A stretch of DNA of 64,000 nucleotides from Lepraria neglecta (lineage: Eukaryota > Ascomycota > Lecanoromycetes > Lecanorales > Stereocaulaceae). The position numbers and the translations under genes were made by a program. The notes below the pieces were generated by a model that did no database searches, was not told where the DNA came from, and worked only from the letters and a program-made list of their open reading frames with translations. Positions 13,301-28,540 of the stretch are shown piece by piece; the stretch's first letter is position 1, and each line of letters opens with the position of its first letter. Location of the stretch: NCBI GenBank assembly GCA_033220425.1, contig CM065653.1, forward strand, positions 4,154,001 through 4,218,000, given 5' to 3'.

Positions 13301-14812
13301 TAATATATACCTCGACCGGTCTTCGGTTTAACTTCTTATCTACTATTAAACGCTACTAATACGTAGGTATAATCCTAGTAATATTGCCGGATTAATCTAT
13401 CTTAAGTACTCCTCGAGCCTAATCGATTATTAGGTTATACTTCTTTAACTAAGGTATTCCTAAAATTATATAATAGGTAGCTATCCTAATAATATTAAAG
13501 GTAATCTCCTTATAGTAGCGCTGAATTATAATAGATAATAAAAGTATCTCTTCGTTTACCTTTCCTATTAATAGTATTAACCTATTAGCTATCTAGAGGT
13601 TATACTACTATAACTTCTTTCGAGTTAGTATTCTAGTCGTCTATACTAGATCTCGTGAGATAAAGTTTCTAGTAGCTCTAGAGTCTATTATCGCAACGGT
13701 CCGCTATCCGTTAATAATTACCGGTATCTTTATATATATATCGTATTACGCGGAATATAGATATTATTTAGGGTTTAATATATTAATCTCCTTATAGCTA
13801 CCCCTACTATAAGGGATTACTCTTTTCCCGCTTATAGGAGTAGGAACTCTACCTTTGACTTCGACTATATATACTTCTCGTAGTTATCGTATAGATAGGC
13901 GTACTATTCTATTAAATAGTATTCTCTAGCGCTTAGGTTATTATTTAATTTATAAATAACTCTCTTTAACTATTCCTTATCGCGTCCTAGGAAGTATTAG
14001 TATATTCTTTTCGTCGCGAGGTACTATAGATATCCGTTTTCCTTATATTCGTAGTAATAGCTATATCCGCAGGGTAGTATTCTTACTAGCCCCTTGGCTA
14101 TATTCCTCGGCGTACTATACTATACGTAGTAAAGCGATATATATTCTTCCTATAGTATACTCTTATAACCTTAGTAATTCCGATCTATCCGATAGTCTAG
14201 CTATATATATTCCTTAGAGCTTTCTTCTTCTTCCTTAGATATAGTAGTTTTAGATATTATTCTTCTTGGTAGTCGTATTTCTTCCTATTTAGCTTCTAAC
14301 GTATTAAGGGCTTCTTCCTACTCTAGATCTATTTCGCTTTCTTTCTAATCCTACTTAGACTTTTCTTCTCGAGCCTTACTACTATCTTTAGTATTTAGAT
14401 TATTCCTATATTATTCCCTAATACGCGCGTTAAACTTCCTTATAAAGTTATTATCGCTATTTTCGAATTCTTTATCGAGTTCTTCTTATATTATCCTATT
14501 ATACTAGGAACTAATATCTTCTTCGACTTTATCCTATACTAGTAGAATCTCCTTAGGCGTGCCGTCTATATTATCCTAGGTATATACTTTCTCTAGTATA
14601 TTTAGCTACGGTCGATATACTATATTTTTCGACTTATAGTCTCTAGCGAAGTGGCCCGGTTTACTATAGCTATAATACTTTAGTATTTTCTTATTACCCC
14701 CTTACTACTTCTTGCCCCTAGCTAGCCCCCTAAAGGCCTATTTACCTTTCTTCTCCATAAAGTCTAGTTCTATAGGCGTATACCCGTAGAGGTCGCGTTC
14801 TTTATATCCTAG

Positions 14813-15320
14813 TGTTACGATTAGGAAATATAATTAGGGATGCGCTTATAGAGCGTAGCGCCCGTTATAGTTCGAGTCGACGAGTCGGTATCCGACTCGG
14901 ATAGACTCTAAAGGCTTAGTATATTAAGCGATGAGCGTAGTAGTCGCAATAAGCGCAGATGCGATTAGTACGATTAGTGCGATTAGGAAGGCTTGGTATA
15001 TTAAGCGATAAGCGTAGTAGTCGCAATAAGCGCAGATACAATCAGTGCGATTAGTACGATCAAGAATGCTTGGTATAGATTTCGTATATCTATATATACG
15101 GAGTACTACTTACTACTTAGAGTATCGTGCTTAACTTACTATTCAATTATTTACTATATACGATAGATCTCTTAGGCTAGGTACTAAATATATATTATCT
15201 AATTATATACTAGACCCGCTTAGTATTACTTAAAGCCTACTTTACCTCTTATATAGTAATACCGCTATCCCTATTAAGAATTAATCTATATATAAAGACT
15301 AGTATATACGGTTTATAATA
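14813..15320 (+). repeat. 5' LTR of Gypsy D with internal duplication
   Basis: 508 bp, starting TGTTACGATTAGG. It contains two consecutive copies of a 77-bp segment (14936-15012 and 15013-15089). The same doubled segment is in the other LTR of D, while the LTR of C has one copy. Confidence 0.88.
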
Positions 15321-18300
15321 CTTTAAGTACCCTTAAGGATAAGTACTATACTAAGAGACCCTAGGGCTAATACCCTAAGCTCCTTAGGAGGGAGCGGATA
15401 ATAATAATAGAGACGCCCGACTATTAATAAAGGAACTAGTAGATATATTAAGATAGCCTAGCCCGACTTATACTATAGAGAAAGAGATAAGCTCGAGGGA
15501 TAGCTATCTTAGGTTAGTTTATACCTGGCTTTTCAGGGGGACTATATACCTACTTAGCGATATCTAACCTTTACTATTACTTACTTACGTAGAAGAGCCT
15601 AGAAGTAGGTTAACCTATTCCTAAAGAAGTATATAGAAGAACTAGAAGACGATAATAATACGGAAATCAAGTAGTAGATAGAGAGTATAGCTATATTTAG
15701 ACTCGAAATCCGCCGTATATTTAGACTATCTAATAAAGTTAATATAGTAATATAAACTATCTAGTACTTAACTTAGAAGAAGTCTATATTAGAGTATTTA
15801 ACTTAGTTTTAATAGTATATAGCGAAGACTAACTAGGATAATAATATATTAATAACTATATACCGAAGAGGTCTAAAGGATAATATTAAGGACAAACTTA
15901 TAAGGTTAGGGGTTATTTTAGATACCCTTAATAAACCAATTAAAGAAGTAATTAAAATTAATAATAAGCTATTTGAAAGGACTATAGAGAAAAGGTATAA
16001 TAGAGGAGTTAGCGGGATAGGATACTCGAGCTTTTTTACTAAATCGAAGAGCTATCGCCTAGGATATAAAGAACGCGACCCTTATAGACTAGTACTAATA
16101 GAACTAGATTTCACGGAGAAGAAAGGTAAATAGGCCTTTAGAGGGCTAGCTAGGGACAAGAAGTAGTAAGGGGGTAGAAAGAAAATACTCACGTATTATA
16201 GCTATAGTAAACCGGGCTACTTTACTAGAGACTATAAGTCGAAAAATATAGTATATTAATAGTAGCTAAACGTACTAGAAAAGGTACGAGACTAGGATAG
16301 TAATTCTAGTAGAATCTTACTAATATAGAATAAAGTCTATAGTTAGTAACTAGATAGAGAATCTAACTTAGGAGATAAGGAGTTCTCCGATAATAGCTTC
16401 ACGGATAAAGCTAATACTCGGATAGGGAAGCTATATATTAGGGATAGTAGTAATACCTAGGGAAAGTAACCTAAGAAGGATTAGGATAAGGAAGAATCGG
16501 AATAGGAGGTTATAATCAAAAGGAAAGAACTACCGGTAATACCTGAACCTAGATCTACTATATCTAAGGAGAGAAAGGAATACTTAGAGGAAGAAAGGCT
16601 AAAAGAATTCTAGAACGATTTTAGTATCTTAGACTTTAGGAGTAACTACTATTACCCTGAATATAAGGAAGTCTACTAGAGATAGTATATAGAGAATAGT
16701 TACGACTATTATAGAATTAACCGTAGAAAGGAACTAGGAGTTCTAATAAAATTATCCTATAGTAATTACTAGTACTATAAGTATAAGGACGATAGGTATC
16801 CTTAGTACTTAGTAAGAAAATAATAACTAAGTTACTTTCCGCGCAAGAAGGACGAAGAAGAGGCTTACTATTAAAACTAAATAAGATATTAGAGTCTAGA
16901 AGCAAACTAATACTACCTATAGTAATAGTATATATATTTATATAACGACTACAAGAAATATAAGTTCGAGAAATAACTTATAGGATTCCTCCCTATATAG
17001 GGAAAAGAGTAATCCCTCGTAGTAGGGGTAGCTATAAGGAGATTAATATATTAACCCCCAAATAACATCTATATTCCGCGCAATACGATATATATATAAA
17101 GATACCGGTAATCGTTAACGGACAGCGGACCGTTGCGATAATAGATTCTAGAGCTACTAGAAACTTTATCTCACGAGACTTAGTGTAAATAACTAGAATA
17201 CTAACTTAGAAGAAGTTATAGTAGTATAGCCTTTAGATAGCTAACAGGTTAATACTATTAATAGAAAAGGTAGACGAAGAGATACTTTCGTTACCTATTA
17301 TAATTCAGCGCTACTATAAGGAGATTACCTTTAACGTCGTTAGGATAGCTACTTATTATATAATTTTAGGAATACCTTAGTTAAAGAAGTATAATCTAAT
17401 AATTAATTAGGCTCAAGGAGTACTTAAGATAGATTAATCCGGTAATATTACTAGGATTATACCTATATATTAGTAGTATTTAATAGTAGATAAGAAGTCG
17501 AACCGAAGACCGGTTAAGGTATATATTACCTTAGCTTTATATAAGGATAGTACTAAGAGGTAGTTCGACTCTATAGTTACTAGTAAAGGTTAGTAGGATA
17601 ATAAAGTAAGAGTTAGGGGAGGAACTAATATACCCTCTATCCCTTAGGAATATAGTAAGTAGGCGTACTTATTCGAGGAAGAGACGAATATAGAAGTATT
17701 ACCTAGATACTAGCTATAGGATTATAAGATCGAACTCGAACCTAGTAAATAGCCGATATTTAGACCTATTTACGTATTATTAGAAAAGGAACTTAAGGTA
17801 CTTCGTAGGTATATTAACAAGAACCTTAAAAAGGGATTTATTCGGGAATCTAAATTACTAGTAGATTATCCTATCCTCTTTATACTAAAGAAGGATAGAA
17901 GCTTAAGACTATATATTAACTATTGAAAGTTAAACGATATTACTATTAAAAATAGATATCTATTACTAAATATAGGAGAGCTATAGAATCGGCTCGGGAA
18001 AGCAAAGATATTTACTAAACTAGATCTTAGAGGTATATATAACTTAATTCGGATAAAAGAAGGCGAAGAATATAAAACTACCTTCCGAACGAGATATAGC
18101 TATTATAAGTATTTAGTAATATCGTTTAGACTTACTAACGTACTAGTAACCTACTAAATACTTATTAATAATATTATATAAGTATACTTAGATCGAATAG
18201 CGATAGTATACCTCGATAATATACTAATTTATTCTAAGAATAAGAAAGAGTATATCGAGTATATATAGGATATCCTCGGATACCTATTATAAGCGAAACT

Positions 18301-20229
18301 TCTTCTTAAACTAGAAAAGTACGAATTTTATCGAGAATTAGTAGAATTTCTAGGATTTATAGTTAGTATAAAAGGTATTAGTATAAGCCTAGAAAAGATT
18401 AAGGCTATTACTAAATAGCCTATACTATAGGATATTAAAGTAGTATAAAGTTTCTTAGGATTTACTAATTTTAATAGGAAATTTATCGGAGGCTACTTAA
18501 AGAAAGTACTACTATTAATAGATATTATAAGAAAGGATATTAGATTTATATAGAGAAGAGACTAATAGAAATCATTTAATATACTAAAGAAAGTATATAC
18601 GGATCTACTAGTACTCTATACCTTTTAGGCTAATATACCGGCCCGTATCGAAATAGATACCTTAGATCTTATAATTAGAGTATACCTATATTAAATAAAG
18701 GACTAAAAATAGTATCTAGTTACCTATTATTTAAGGAAGATATTAGTAGTAGAATAGAATTATAATATATACGATAAGGAGTTACTTGCCGTAGTATATA
18801 TATTATAGAACTAGCGAGTATACGCGGAAAGCTACTCGGATCTAACTATCTTTATAGATTATAAGAATCTCCTTAACTTTATAATAATAAAGGAGTTAAA
18901 TAGAAGATAGGTTCGATAGTTAGAACTATTAGGTTAATATAAGTTTAAGATAACCTATACCCTAGGAAAGGATAATAGTTAAGTAGATACCCTTAGTAGG
19001 CGATTAGACTATATAGAAGAAAAGAATATTACGGAATAACTAATCCTAAAGAAAGAAGCGGACGGATCGCTAGTACTATACCAGGTATTAGTAGCGACCC
19101 TTCGTATATTAGGATCTAATATAACTAATAGGATCGTAAAGGTCTATAATAATAATATATTCGCAGTAAACCTAAGAAAGGATTAACTAGATTTAGTATT
19201 ACTTAAATACTAGGATAAAATCTACTTGCCTAATATATATATTAAAGAAGTAATTAGGGATTACTACGATAACCCTTTATAAGGTTACCCGGGGGTATCT
19301 AAGACTATAGAACTCCTAGGACGAGGATACGTAGCGCCGAAGCTTCGAGCGCGTATTAAATAATATATTAAAGAATATATCGAGTACTAGTAGAATAAGG
19401 CTATACGATATACTAAGTATAGATAAATATAGTTTACTCCTATACTAGAGTTACTATAGGATAATATTATAATAGACTTCGTAGTTAAACTACTACCTTC
19501 TATAGCCCGGAAAGATATAGGATATCCTATAGGATATCCCAAGGGTTAGATATAGGATTCCGGTATAGGATGGGATTAGAAGATCCTAAATCCTATATCT
19601 TTTAGGAGATATAGGATAGGATCTTAATAGGATATCCTACGGTATAGGATATTAGTAGGATTAATCTATAGTATAGGATATTTATAGGATATCCTAGTAG
19701 CGGATAAGATAATATTTTATATCTTGATTATATTCTTTTTAATCTTGTAATAACTAGACTAATAACTAGAATAATAACTATAAAACTTATTATAATTTCT
19801 ATCGCTTACGCCGTAAGATAGCTACTATTCCTAATTACTTCTAGGCCTCTTATTATCAAGTATCCTTATTCCTATTCTCCTCCCTAGAAATTTTACTAAG
19901 TACCCCTAAACCTTCTACTCTAACCCTATTTAATAACTATACTTCTATATTATCTTTTAGCCTCTTTAGCGTATTTAGATCTATTAACGTCAACCCTCTT
20001 TAACTATACAAACGTCTTTTAGCTCGCTATTACTAATAACTTATTAGTAAAATCTTTAGAGGGTAGAGCTTCCTTACTATATTATTCCCCCGGTTTTCGT
20101 CGTTATTACTAATATAGATAATATAATTATCCGTCGCCTAGGTTTCGCGTATATTACTATCGACCTTCTTTTCTTCCTGCGATATACTTAGGTTACTATC
20201 TAGGTTAAGCCTAGCCTATTCTAATTAAT

Positions 20230-22600
20230 TCTGCTGGTTTTTAGTATAAAGAACTATTATTAGTATACGGAAGATCGTAGATAAATAGTATTTTTAACTC
20301 CTATAATACTGCCTAGTAATTAAGAAGTATCGCTTATAGGTAACGCCTACCGCTCTAGCCGCAAGGATATTATAAGCTATATAGGCAACGGTAGGGTATT
20401 AAGGCTCCAAGATCTTCTACTACTCTAAAATTAGCTTGGACTTTAAGTGCTCGAAGGATACTATTAAAGAATTATAATTAGTAACTAATAACTAGAATAA
20501 TAACTAGAATACTCATAGTACTTTTTGTACTATATAAGCTAGTCTTCTCTAATATTATTTGGTTCTATATAAATACTCTCGTCTAGAACGTTATCAAGCG
20601 TATTAGCCGACTAATCTCTTAATCGCTCAGCCCTTTATACTTGGCTATTACTATCGAGATTTTTATAATTCTCGAACATTTATTAGAGCGCTTTCTAATA
20701 GACCTCCGCCTATAGCTCTTAATATGGTTTAACCTTCTAGCTATTACCTTTGAATATAGTATCCCCGTAACTTGGGCGTAGAAGTGTCGCTTGCCTATAT
20801 AGGTATCCTAACCCTGATTGCGTATAGCTATAGTATAAAGTTAACTTCTCCCGAGCGGCCTTAAGAGCCCTTAGAAGTTCGATTTTCTAAATAACCCGTT
20901 TATATCTTAGTCGCTAGATTTCCTTCTCGATATAGTTAAAAAGCCTATTATAGATATTAAAGATATAATAAATTATTACTTCCTTCCCTTTACTTATCAG
21001 CTTTATAAAAATATAGAAAGGCTTAGTAAGCTAGATTAGATATTCAACCTATAACTATTCCTCGTTATTTAGTTTCAGGTAGTTACCTAATCTCTCCTCG
21101 AAATAATAGTTTATATCTTAACGAAGTAAATAGGCTTATATTAGTATATAACAAGTTAAGTCCTATTGAGTTTTAACATCCTAGAAAAGCTTAAGGGGTC
21201 GTTTTTATTAATACCTTTCCTTATTAGAAGCTAGTTAGTCTATAGGGACTAGTACGCTATTATCCCTAAGCCGCTCTCGCTATATATTATTAAAGGCCTC
21301 CTTATACTGACTACTTATATTAATATAAACTATAGTCTTTCGAACCTTCTTCTAATTAGTAGATAGTAACTAGAAAGATAACTAGAAAGTCTTTACCTTG
21401 GCTAAGGTTATTAGGAGACCTCTACTTATTACCTAAATATTCTCCTACTCTTTATCTTTAATCTAGTTTCTTTAGAATTCCTTATTAATAGGATTAATAT
21501 AAACTTTCCTAAGGAGTTCCTTTAAAGCTAGTTAGATAATATATACTATATATAGGACGTATTATAGAGACTACGCAGGCTTATCTTCTCCGAGGTCGAG
21601 GTAGTTATTAAAATTAGTTTCTAGAAGGTATAAAATCAGGTCGTAATAGAGTATACTATTATTACTAGTATTATCCGTTATAAGGGCGAGGAGATAATCT
21701 TAAAGCTTATATTTTATAAGGATTGGGTTAATAATTTAACTAAGTCTTATACTAGTATATTAACCTTCGATATATTCAAACCTAAGGAGACTTTTATACT
21801 ACCTCTAATTCTTATTAATAAAGAAGCTAATAATTACTATATATAACTAACGATTTAATACCGACTAGTAATCTAGGGTTAAGGAGACCTTAGAATTATT
21901 ATAAGGTAGGTCCTTAAGAAGACCCTTTTTAATCTCCTCGACCTTTCTTATAAGGTAATTCCTTATTATAGATACTAACTCTAAATATAGATTTTAATCA
22001 AGATATCGGAAGAGTCGCAACGTCTCAGGGTTATTAGCGATACTAAATAGTATACCGGTAGCTATTATCTAACGACGAAATTATTCTAGGAAGTCTTCCC
22101 GTATAAGGGTATAGCCGTCTAATAGTAGTCTAGTAAGCTAGTTCTATTTCCTCTAAAAAAAGGGTTAGACTATTATATATATATTCTAGTTATTATTATA
22201 GTTATTAAGGGCTCGAGATTAACTTAAATATAAGACGTATATAATTTTAGTACCCTTCAATAATTATTATCTACTATAAATTACTAAGACCTAACTTCTT
22301 AATATATCCCTTTGAGGTAAGATATATTTTTATCCCGGTTATTCTATACCCTATCAAAGGGTAGGTAATTACTTCGTCGCAGTAGCGGTAGATAATATAT
22401 AGCTCCCTATTAGCGATAAGGGTATACTCCCGAAAATAGTCCTATTTATCGCTCTTTCTTATCGTTGAGCCCTAGTTAATATTAGAATATTAATACTTAG
22501 TTTTACCAGAATTCCGTACAGCCTATACTATTTTATCCTACTAAGTTATCTACTACTCCTTTTTAGTAAGGTCAAAGATAAAGTAGCCTTTATTATTACC
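20230..22600 (-). pseudogene. hAT transposase remnant with BED zinc finger
   Basis: Reading right to left: a BED-like finger near 22390-22300 (YRYCDEVITYPL followed by YLTSKGY, fitting C-x2-C-xn-H-x5-H with His codons turned to Tyr codons by C-to-T changes); a central part with a DNTSNN stretch near 21680, as in the hAT catalytic region; and the C-terminal hAT dimerisation motif near 20440-20340 (LEPQYPTVAYIAYNILAARA). About 790 codons in all, close to fungal hAT size. Many in-frame TAG/TAA codons and some frame changes mean no product is possible. Members of this family cut and paste by an RNase H-like DDE fold. Confidence 0.75.
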
Positions 22601-24059
22601 TTTGCGCTTAAAATTAATACTCGCTAGAGTACTAGAAGAATTCTTATTAAAGAACGGAGTTAAAATACTACTAGATTAGATAATTAATAATATCTCGAAA
22701 TAGTAAAGCTTATTAAGGAGAATTAGGGGTAGTTCGAGAGATTCTTATCGGAATTAAGATTAAATATAATAGCTTAAGAGGGCGAAGGAACTATAGGAGC
22801 TCTATATATATAAGCTATAAGTTTCGACGTAATTCTTAATTATAAAGTTTTCTACTAAACCGAGCTTTTATATTTATAGTTATAGTTCTAGCTATTACCT
22901 AGTTAATACGAAACCCGCTTATCTAATTTAGTATCAAGTATTAGCTCTAATATTCTAGCGTTATTTACTAACTAACTAATATTAATCTCCGAGACCTTCT
23001 TATAGTAACCTCTCGGTCCCCTACTTTTCCCCTTATTAAAACAAAAACCTTAGTATATTATTAATACTTTTAAATAGCAGTTCTATAGGTTCCTAATAAC
23101 CTGCCGAGCCTAAACCTAAACCGATAAGCCGTACAATACTTGATACCTACTATAATATCCAACACTCTAGAATAGTATCGGAATCGGGGCCTTAAGCTGG
23201 CCCTATATTTCTATAAGGATCTAATAGTGGCTTAGTATCTCAGCTCAGCACTAATAGTAGGCTAGGAGCCTAACCAAATCCTAGGGAGAATAATAATAGT
23301 CGATCTACCGACGGAAATCAAGCTCTACGGAAACCTTCGCAGACTCAAAAGTTATAGAGCCGTAAGTAAGGCACGAAACGTCGACTAGTATAGAAGACTA
23401 AAAAACGATTACCTCGGTTATATAAATTTAAAGCTAGCAGTAAGTCTAAATTACAAGTAAATTATACTTTAACTAAAATACTATTACAGCTCGCGTATTA
23501 CTAGAAATTCGTCGGCTATAGAAATCAACAGAGCTAGTTATCTCGCGACTAGTGTTTAGTCGGCTTATAAGGGAAATATTATTAAATCTTTCACGAGAGC
23601 CGCTTCGAATATAATCCTCTACTTTAAATATACTTTAAGAAGCTATAGAGGCTAAGTTTACTAACGAGTTTAGTAGTATATTAATCTTTAGGAAAAAGTT
23701 CGAATTGAAAAGAAAGTTAATAAAGTACTAGTAGCGTAACTATACGTATACTATACAAAAAGAGTTACTTTATAAGCGAAAGATATAGTACTTATTAGAA
23801 AGCTATAATATGAAATATCTTTATAGATAGGAGTGTATAGTAACTTAATATATTCAGTTTTGCTAAAAGTATTTTGATTTAGTAGTAGCGCTTCTTTTAA
23901 TAACTATAATAATAACTAGAAAATTATCTAGAGTGCGAAGCTTAGATATTAGTAATATACTACTATTTATAAAAGAAATAGAAGTATATCTCGTAGTAAA
24001 AGAGCTAGTTTATCTATAGAAGGTGCAAGATAATAGAAATCCCGAGGAATCTAATTACT

Positions 24060-25350
24060 ATAGCCTTGAATAATTAAAAGATAAGCCTCCCTTACATTCT
24101 CCTTATCCGTATCCGGCTTAAAGTTATACGTACCCCGCTTGTAATTATCTGGCCACTAATAGGCTAGTCCTAGGAGCTTAACTTTATTAGGGTTATTATA
24201 GTCTTTAAAACGCCTATCGTTAATATAGCTTGCTATATTTCGCTATACCGCTCGCTCTTAACAAGTAAAAAAGTTATAGGGAGAGGGAAGCGGCTTAGTA
24301 TAGACTTTGCTATTCTAAACGAGTTAGTATACTAATCTTATAGAATAATAAGTCGATAGATTTAAAATTATATACTTTAATTACTAGGGGAAATAGACTA
24401 CTATAGTAGCAGCGAGGGTAGTATCCAAGATTAGCGCATCCTTCCAAGTATACTAACTTATTTAGTAGGCTTCGGATCGAGTAGCGCTATATATTCTAGT
24501 ATTTAACGAAAATTAAGACTTTGTAGTTATATATATAATTTTTCGAAACCCTACTATACTCCTCTAAGAGCTCCTAATCGGTAGGCTAGTTATCACGTAG
24601 AGTCCTATATTTTCTATAATCGATAATAGTATCTTACTCACGCGCAGCTAAGAGTATTAGATCTATAGACCTATTATATTAGTATACTAGAGCTAATAGT
24701 TATTATAGGGGTATAGTATACCCTTTTCAGCTTCTTCGTCATCTATATTACTCTATACCGGGTCTCTATTATTATTAATATTACTATTATTATCTATATA
24801 TACGACGACCTTTAGAGTCACCTACAATAATAGACGATATACTACTACGGTAGTATAGATACTATTTATAATTCTAGAATAATATTAGATAACTAGAATA
24901 ATAACTAGAATTAGGAAGACTAACCTCTTGTCTTTAACTTCCTATCTAAGCTTCGCCTTTCGCTTTATCCTCTCCTCCTCTATAGCGTTTTAATATATAT
25001 CTAATAATATATATTTCCTAATTTAATATCTAATTACCGTATTATCCGCTTTCTTTATATTCTCTAACTCCTTTTCCTTATCTATAAAAGTATCTATATA
25101 ATATCTTAATCTCTTAGTATTTATATTCTTACTTAAATTATCCGGTACCTTATATTTCGGCTATATACTACGGGGTCGACTAATATATCCACGTCGAGAT
25201 CGAGTTTTAAAGGTTTTATCGCTAGGCTTAGAATTATTACTATTAAGGGCTTCTTCTTTAATAGCTACGAAAAGATTAAAATAAGCGTATAAGAGATAGA
25301 ATAAAAACTTATATAATTATCTATAAGACTAAACTCTACCTTCTATCCCC
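24060..25350 (-). pseudogene. Second protein-like block inside the hAT
   Basis: The minus strand reads as a plausible but broken protein, for example NDRRFKDYNNPNKVKLLGL and YNFKPDTDKENVREAYLLI near 24230-24070, and PKYKVPDNLSKNINTKRL near 25160. It lies upstream of the transposase on the same strand. It could be an accessory ORF, an N-terminal transposase exon or captured host coding. I recognise no domain. The composition is as RIP-mutated as the rest of the hAT. Confidence 0.4.
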
Positions 25351-28029
25351 CTATTATCGGAATTATTATATTATATTTCGCTATAGTATTAGTTAATTCT
25401 AGGTATTATTATAGTTAGAAGTACTAATATATACTTATCGCGACCTATATTTACTATCTTATAGAAATTAGCTAAGGAATTTGAAAAAAAGGGTAGAAGA
25501 TTAGATGAAATTTATTATATTAAGGGTAGTTTAGCTACTAAACCCGATTAGGTAGTAATATCCTTGTTTACCCTTACTAGCGTTATATTACCTACTACTA
25601 GTATAAATATTAACTAGAATAAAGTAAATACGTCTACTAACTAGAATCATGACTATAATTAACTATAGAATTTCCTAATAATATATCAGTAAATAGCGTT
25701 TGAAAAAAGACTTTGAGTAAAACTTTTTAGGTAGTAAACGAATATATATAGCGTATAATATAATAGTAGGAAGTTAAGTAGAAATAAGAATTTCGATATT
25801 TACTATTCTATAATCTATAATAAAATAATCTTGTAATATTAAACTTTTATCTTTATAACCACCCTAGAATATTACTAGTAAATATCTACTTTCTAGTTAA
25901 AACATCCCCTTATTCGTTCTAATCCTTGATTATAGTACCTACTATCGGCAAAAAAGTCTCGATATCAAGGACGATTCCTACTACCCAACGACGACGCCAG
26001 GAAGTATATATTTTTGCGGAGTTTTCTTGAATCTTTTATAGCTAATATACTAGTATAGGCAGCGCGCAAGAGTACAGCGCGTAAGACTATTATATCTATT
26101 CCTGCGACCGGCCTTCCTAGATTCGGCTTAAGAGCTAGTCGTAGAAAGAGTAGGGTTAAGTTAGGAAGTAGGTCTTTCTAGTTATTATTCTATCTACTAT
26201 ATACGACTAATAGCTATTTATAGCCAAAGCTCTCCGTGAAATCCGCTATTTCTAGAAATCCTAAGAATTACTTATTCCTAAAGTACCGTTCGGTTATTTA
26301 GTATAGGAGGTTTCGATAGATATATAGAGAGAATTTAGGGCGTTATAAGGATATTTTAGGTATTAAAGGTCTACGATAGAAGCTCTATAAGAAGTAGTAC
26401 AAGCTTTTATAGTACGTTTTCTCGAAGGTAAGACTACTACTTCTATATTATTTCTATTATAAACTCTAATATATAGCTCTTAAAATAGACTATAACCTAT
26501 ATACTATTTACGCTAAGCGTGTTATATTATAGTAAAAAGATATTCAGCTATATAAACGCCTTATATAGCCATTTAGAGTCCCTTTAGTATACTAGGCTAG
26601 TTAGGATAAGATAGGGTATAAAGTTTAATAAATATATAGCTTGAATAAAATATTTAGTTTGAATACTCTATATAACTTACTCTCCTCTACTCTTATAGAA
26701 CTATAACTTTAGAAATATACTTTACCTAAGTTCTAGTTATTATTCTAGATATTACTTTTTAGTATTTATATAAAGTATTATCTTATCCGCTACTAGAATA
26801 TCCCGAAAATATCCTATACTATAGATTAATCCTACTAATATCCTATACCGTGGGATATCCTACTAACATCCCATACCTCCTACTAATAGTATAGGATTTT
26901 AGACCTTAATACTATACTATACCCCGGGATGGGTAAGAGAGCCAATATCCCATACCATCCTATATCTTTCCGGGCCATACTACCTTCGAAAGATCTAGCT
27001 ACGTAGGATACCTTTAACTCGATTATAGTTATTATAGATAAACTTATAAAATATATAATTATAATACCTTTCAAGGAGATATATAAGATAGACTAGTTAG
27101 CCTTTATACTACTCGACAAGCTAATAAGGGATTATAGTATACTAAAGTCGATAATATCCGATAGAGACAAGCTATTTACTTCTAACTACTAGAGAACGCT
27201 AATAGTAGTAATTAGAACTAAACTTCGGATATTAATAGTATATTACCTATAGACTAATAGATAGATAGAACGTGTAAATTAAATAATAGAAGTATACCTA
27301 AGATATTATATAAACTAGAAGTAGGATAACTAGGTTTCACTACTTTCGATAGTATAACTAGCGTATAATAATAAGCGGTTAGATATAATCGGACTAACCC
27401 TATTCTTTACCAACTATAGAAAGAATATAAATATATTTCTATAACTAAGGGAGGGACCTAATATAGAAAGAGCCTTAGTTAAGGTAGAAGAGCTAAAGAA
27501 TTTATATAAGGATATATAAAGGTCTATTAAGAGCTCTAATAAGAAGTTAAAGGAATAGATTAATAAGAAAAGAAAGAATATTCCTTAGCTAAAAGAGAGG
27601 GATAAAGTATACCTCCTAATAAAAAATATAAGGATAATAAGACTAAGTAAGAAACTAGATTATATTAAGGTCGGACTATTCTTGATTAAACGGTTAAAAG
27701 GACTAGTTAACTATAAACTCTAACTACTACCTAACGCTAAAGTATATCCGGTATTCTATATCTTACTCTTAGAGCTAGCGGACTCTAATATACCTCTCTA
27801 AGAAATATTTTACTATAATATTAAGGAAGAAATAGAGTTCGAGGTTAAGAGGATTCTAAATCAGGTTAATTAGAAATATCTAGTTAAATAGAAAGGGTAT
27901 AACGATACCGAAAACACCTAGGAACCTCTTAAGAACCTCCGGAACTACTAGGACCTTCTATAGGAGTTCCGGGAATAATTAGGAAGGAGGACTAATTAGT
28001 TCCGGCTAGGAAGCCAAATTATTCGGACG

Positions 28030-28540
28030 AGACGTTAAATATCTAATTATTAGGAATATTTAGGATAGACTACTAGTCTTCTTCTAACTCCTTAATATTC
28101 TATATCTCTTAGTCTATAATCTTCTACTTTTTATTTTCAAGATATTTATACTATATCTAAAGGTATATTAGCGTAGTCTAAAGACGTATAGATTCCTCTA
28201 TTAATTTTCGTATATAATCCTTAAGCTCTTCGCGTATATTTTTTAACTATAACTATACTTCCTTTTATTCCGTCTTAATACGATATATTTTAAGGGGTAA
28301 TACTATAAGGTCGTATTTCCTACCGCTACCCACATAGTTAGAATACCTATCGGACCCTGTATCTATTAGGTACTATTTGCCGCTGGTAATATATCGGGAG
28401 TATAGCCGTATAATAACTTCGTTTAGCTTACTAGCCAATACCGTTCGGCGGATAGTCGGTTTATCTAAACGTTTAGTACGTTAGGGTAGTATAAAGGATA
28501 GATAGTTTCTCAGGACGAGAAATCTAGGAGAGGGAGCTAA
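28030..28540 (-). other. Antisense protein-like block in Gypsy D
   Basis: Between the chromodomain and the 3' LTR of D, opposite to gag-pol. Short stretches such as SDRYSNYV, KYDLIVLPLKIYRI and IQNIKELEED-like text align with the blocks in C and E. The nucleotide sequence has diverged more than the peptide, with many differences at third positions of this frame. A Lys/Glu-rich segment follows. Broken; function unknown. Confidence 0.5.

Larger units (their letters stand above)
19501..26979 (-). mobile_element. 7.5-kb hAT transposon
   Basis: Ends TATAGCCCGGAAAGATATAG and, inverted, CTATATCTTTCCGGGCCATA, flanked by a perfect 8-bp duplication CTACCTTC (19493-19500 and 26980-26987). The 8-bp duplication and TIR are typical of the hAT superfamily, and the transposase lies on the minus strand (about 20230-22600). 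The outer 250 bp on each side match the arms of the MITE at 40689-41275 and are full of GGATATCC-type motifs. A second protein-like block lies at about 24060-25350. The whole element is strongly RIP-mutated and surely inactive. Confidence 0.9.

Noticed and set aside
9393-15320. An element flanked by LTRs in opposite orientation
   Set aside because: The LTR ends are inverted repeats of each other, which misled at first. Lengths, the 77-bp doubling and target duplications pair 9393-9811 with 29780-30198 and 14813-15320 with 28541-29048, giving two normal nested elements.
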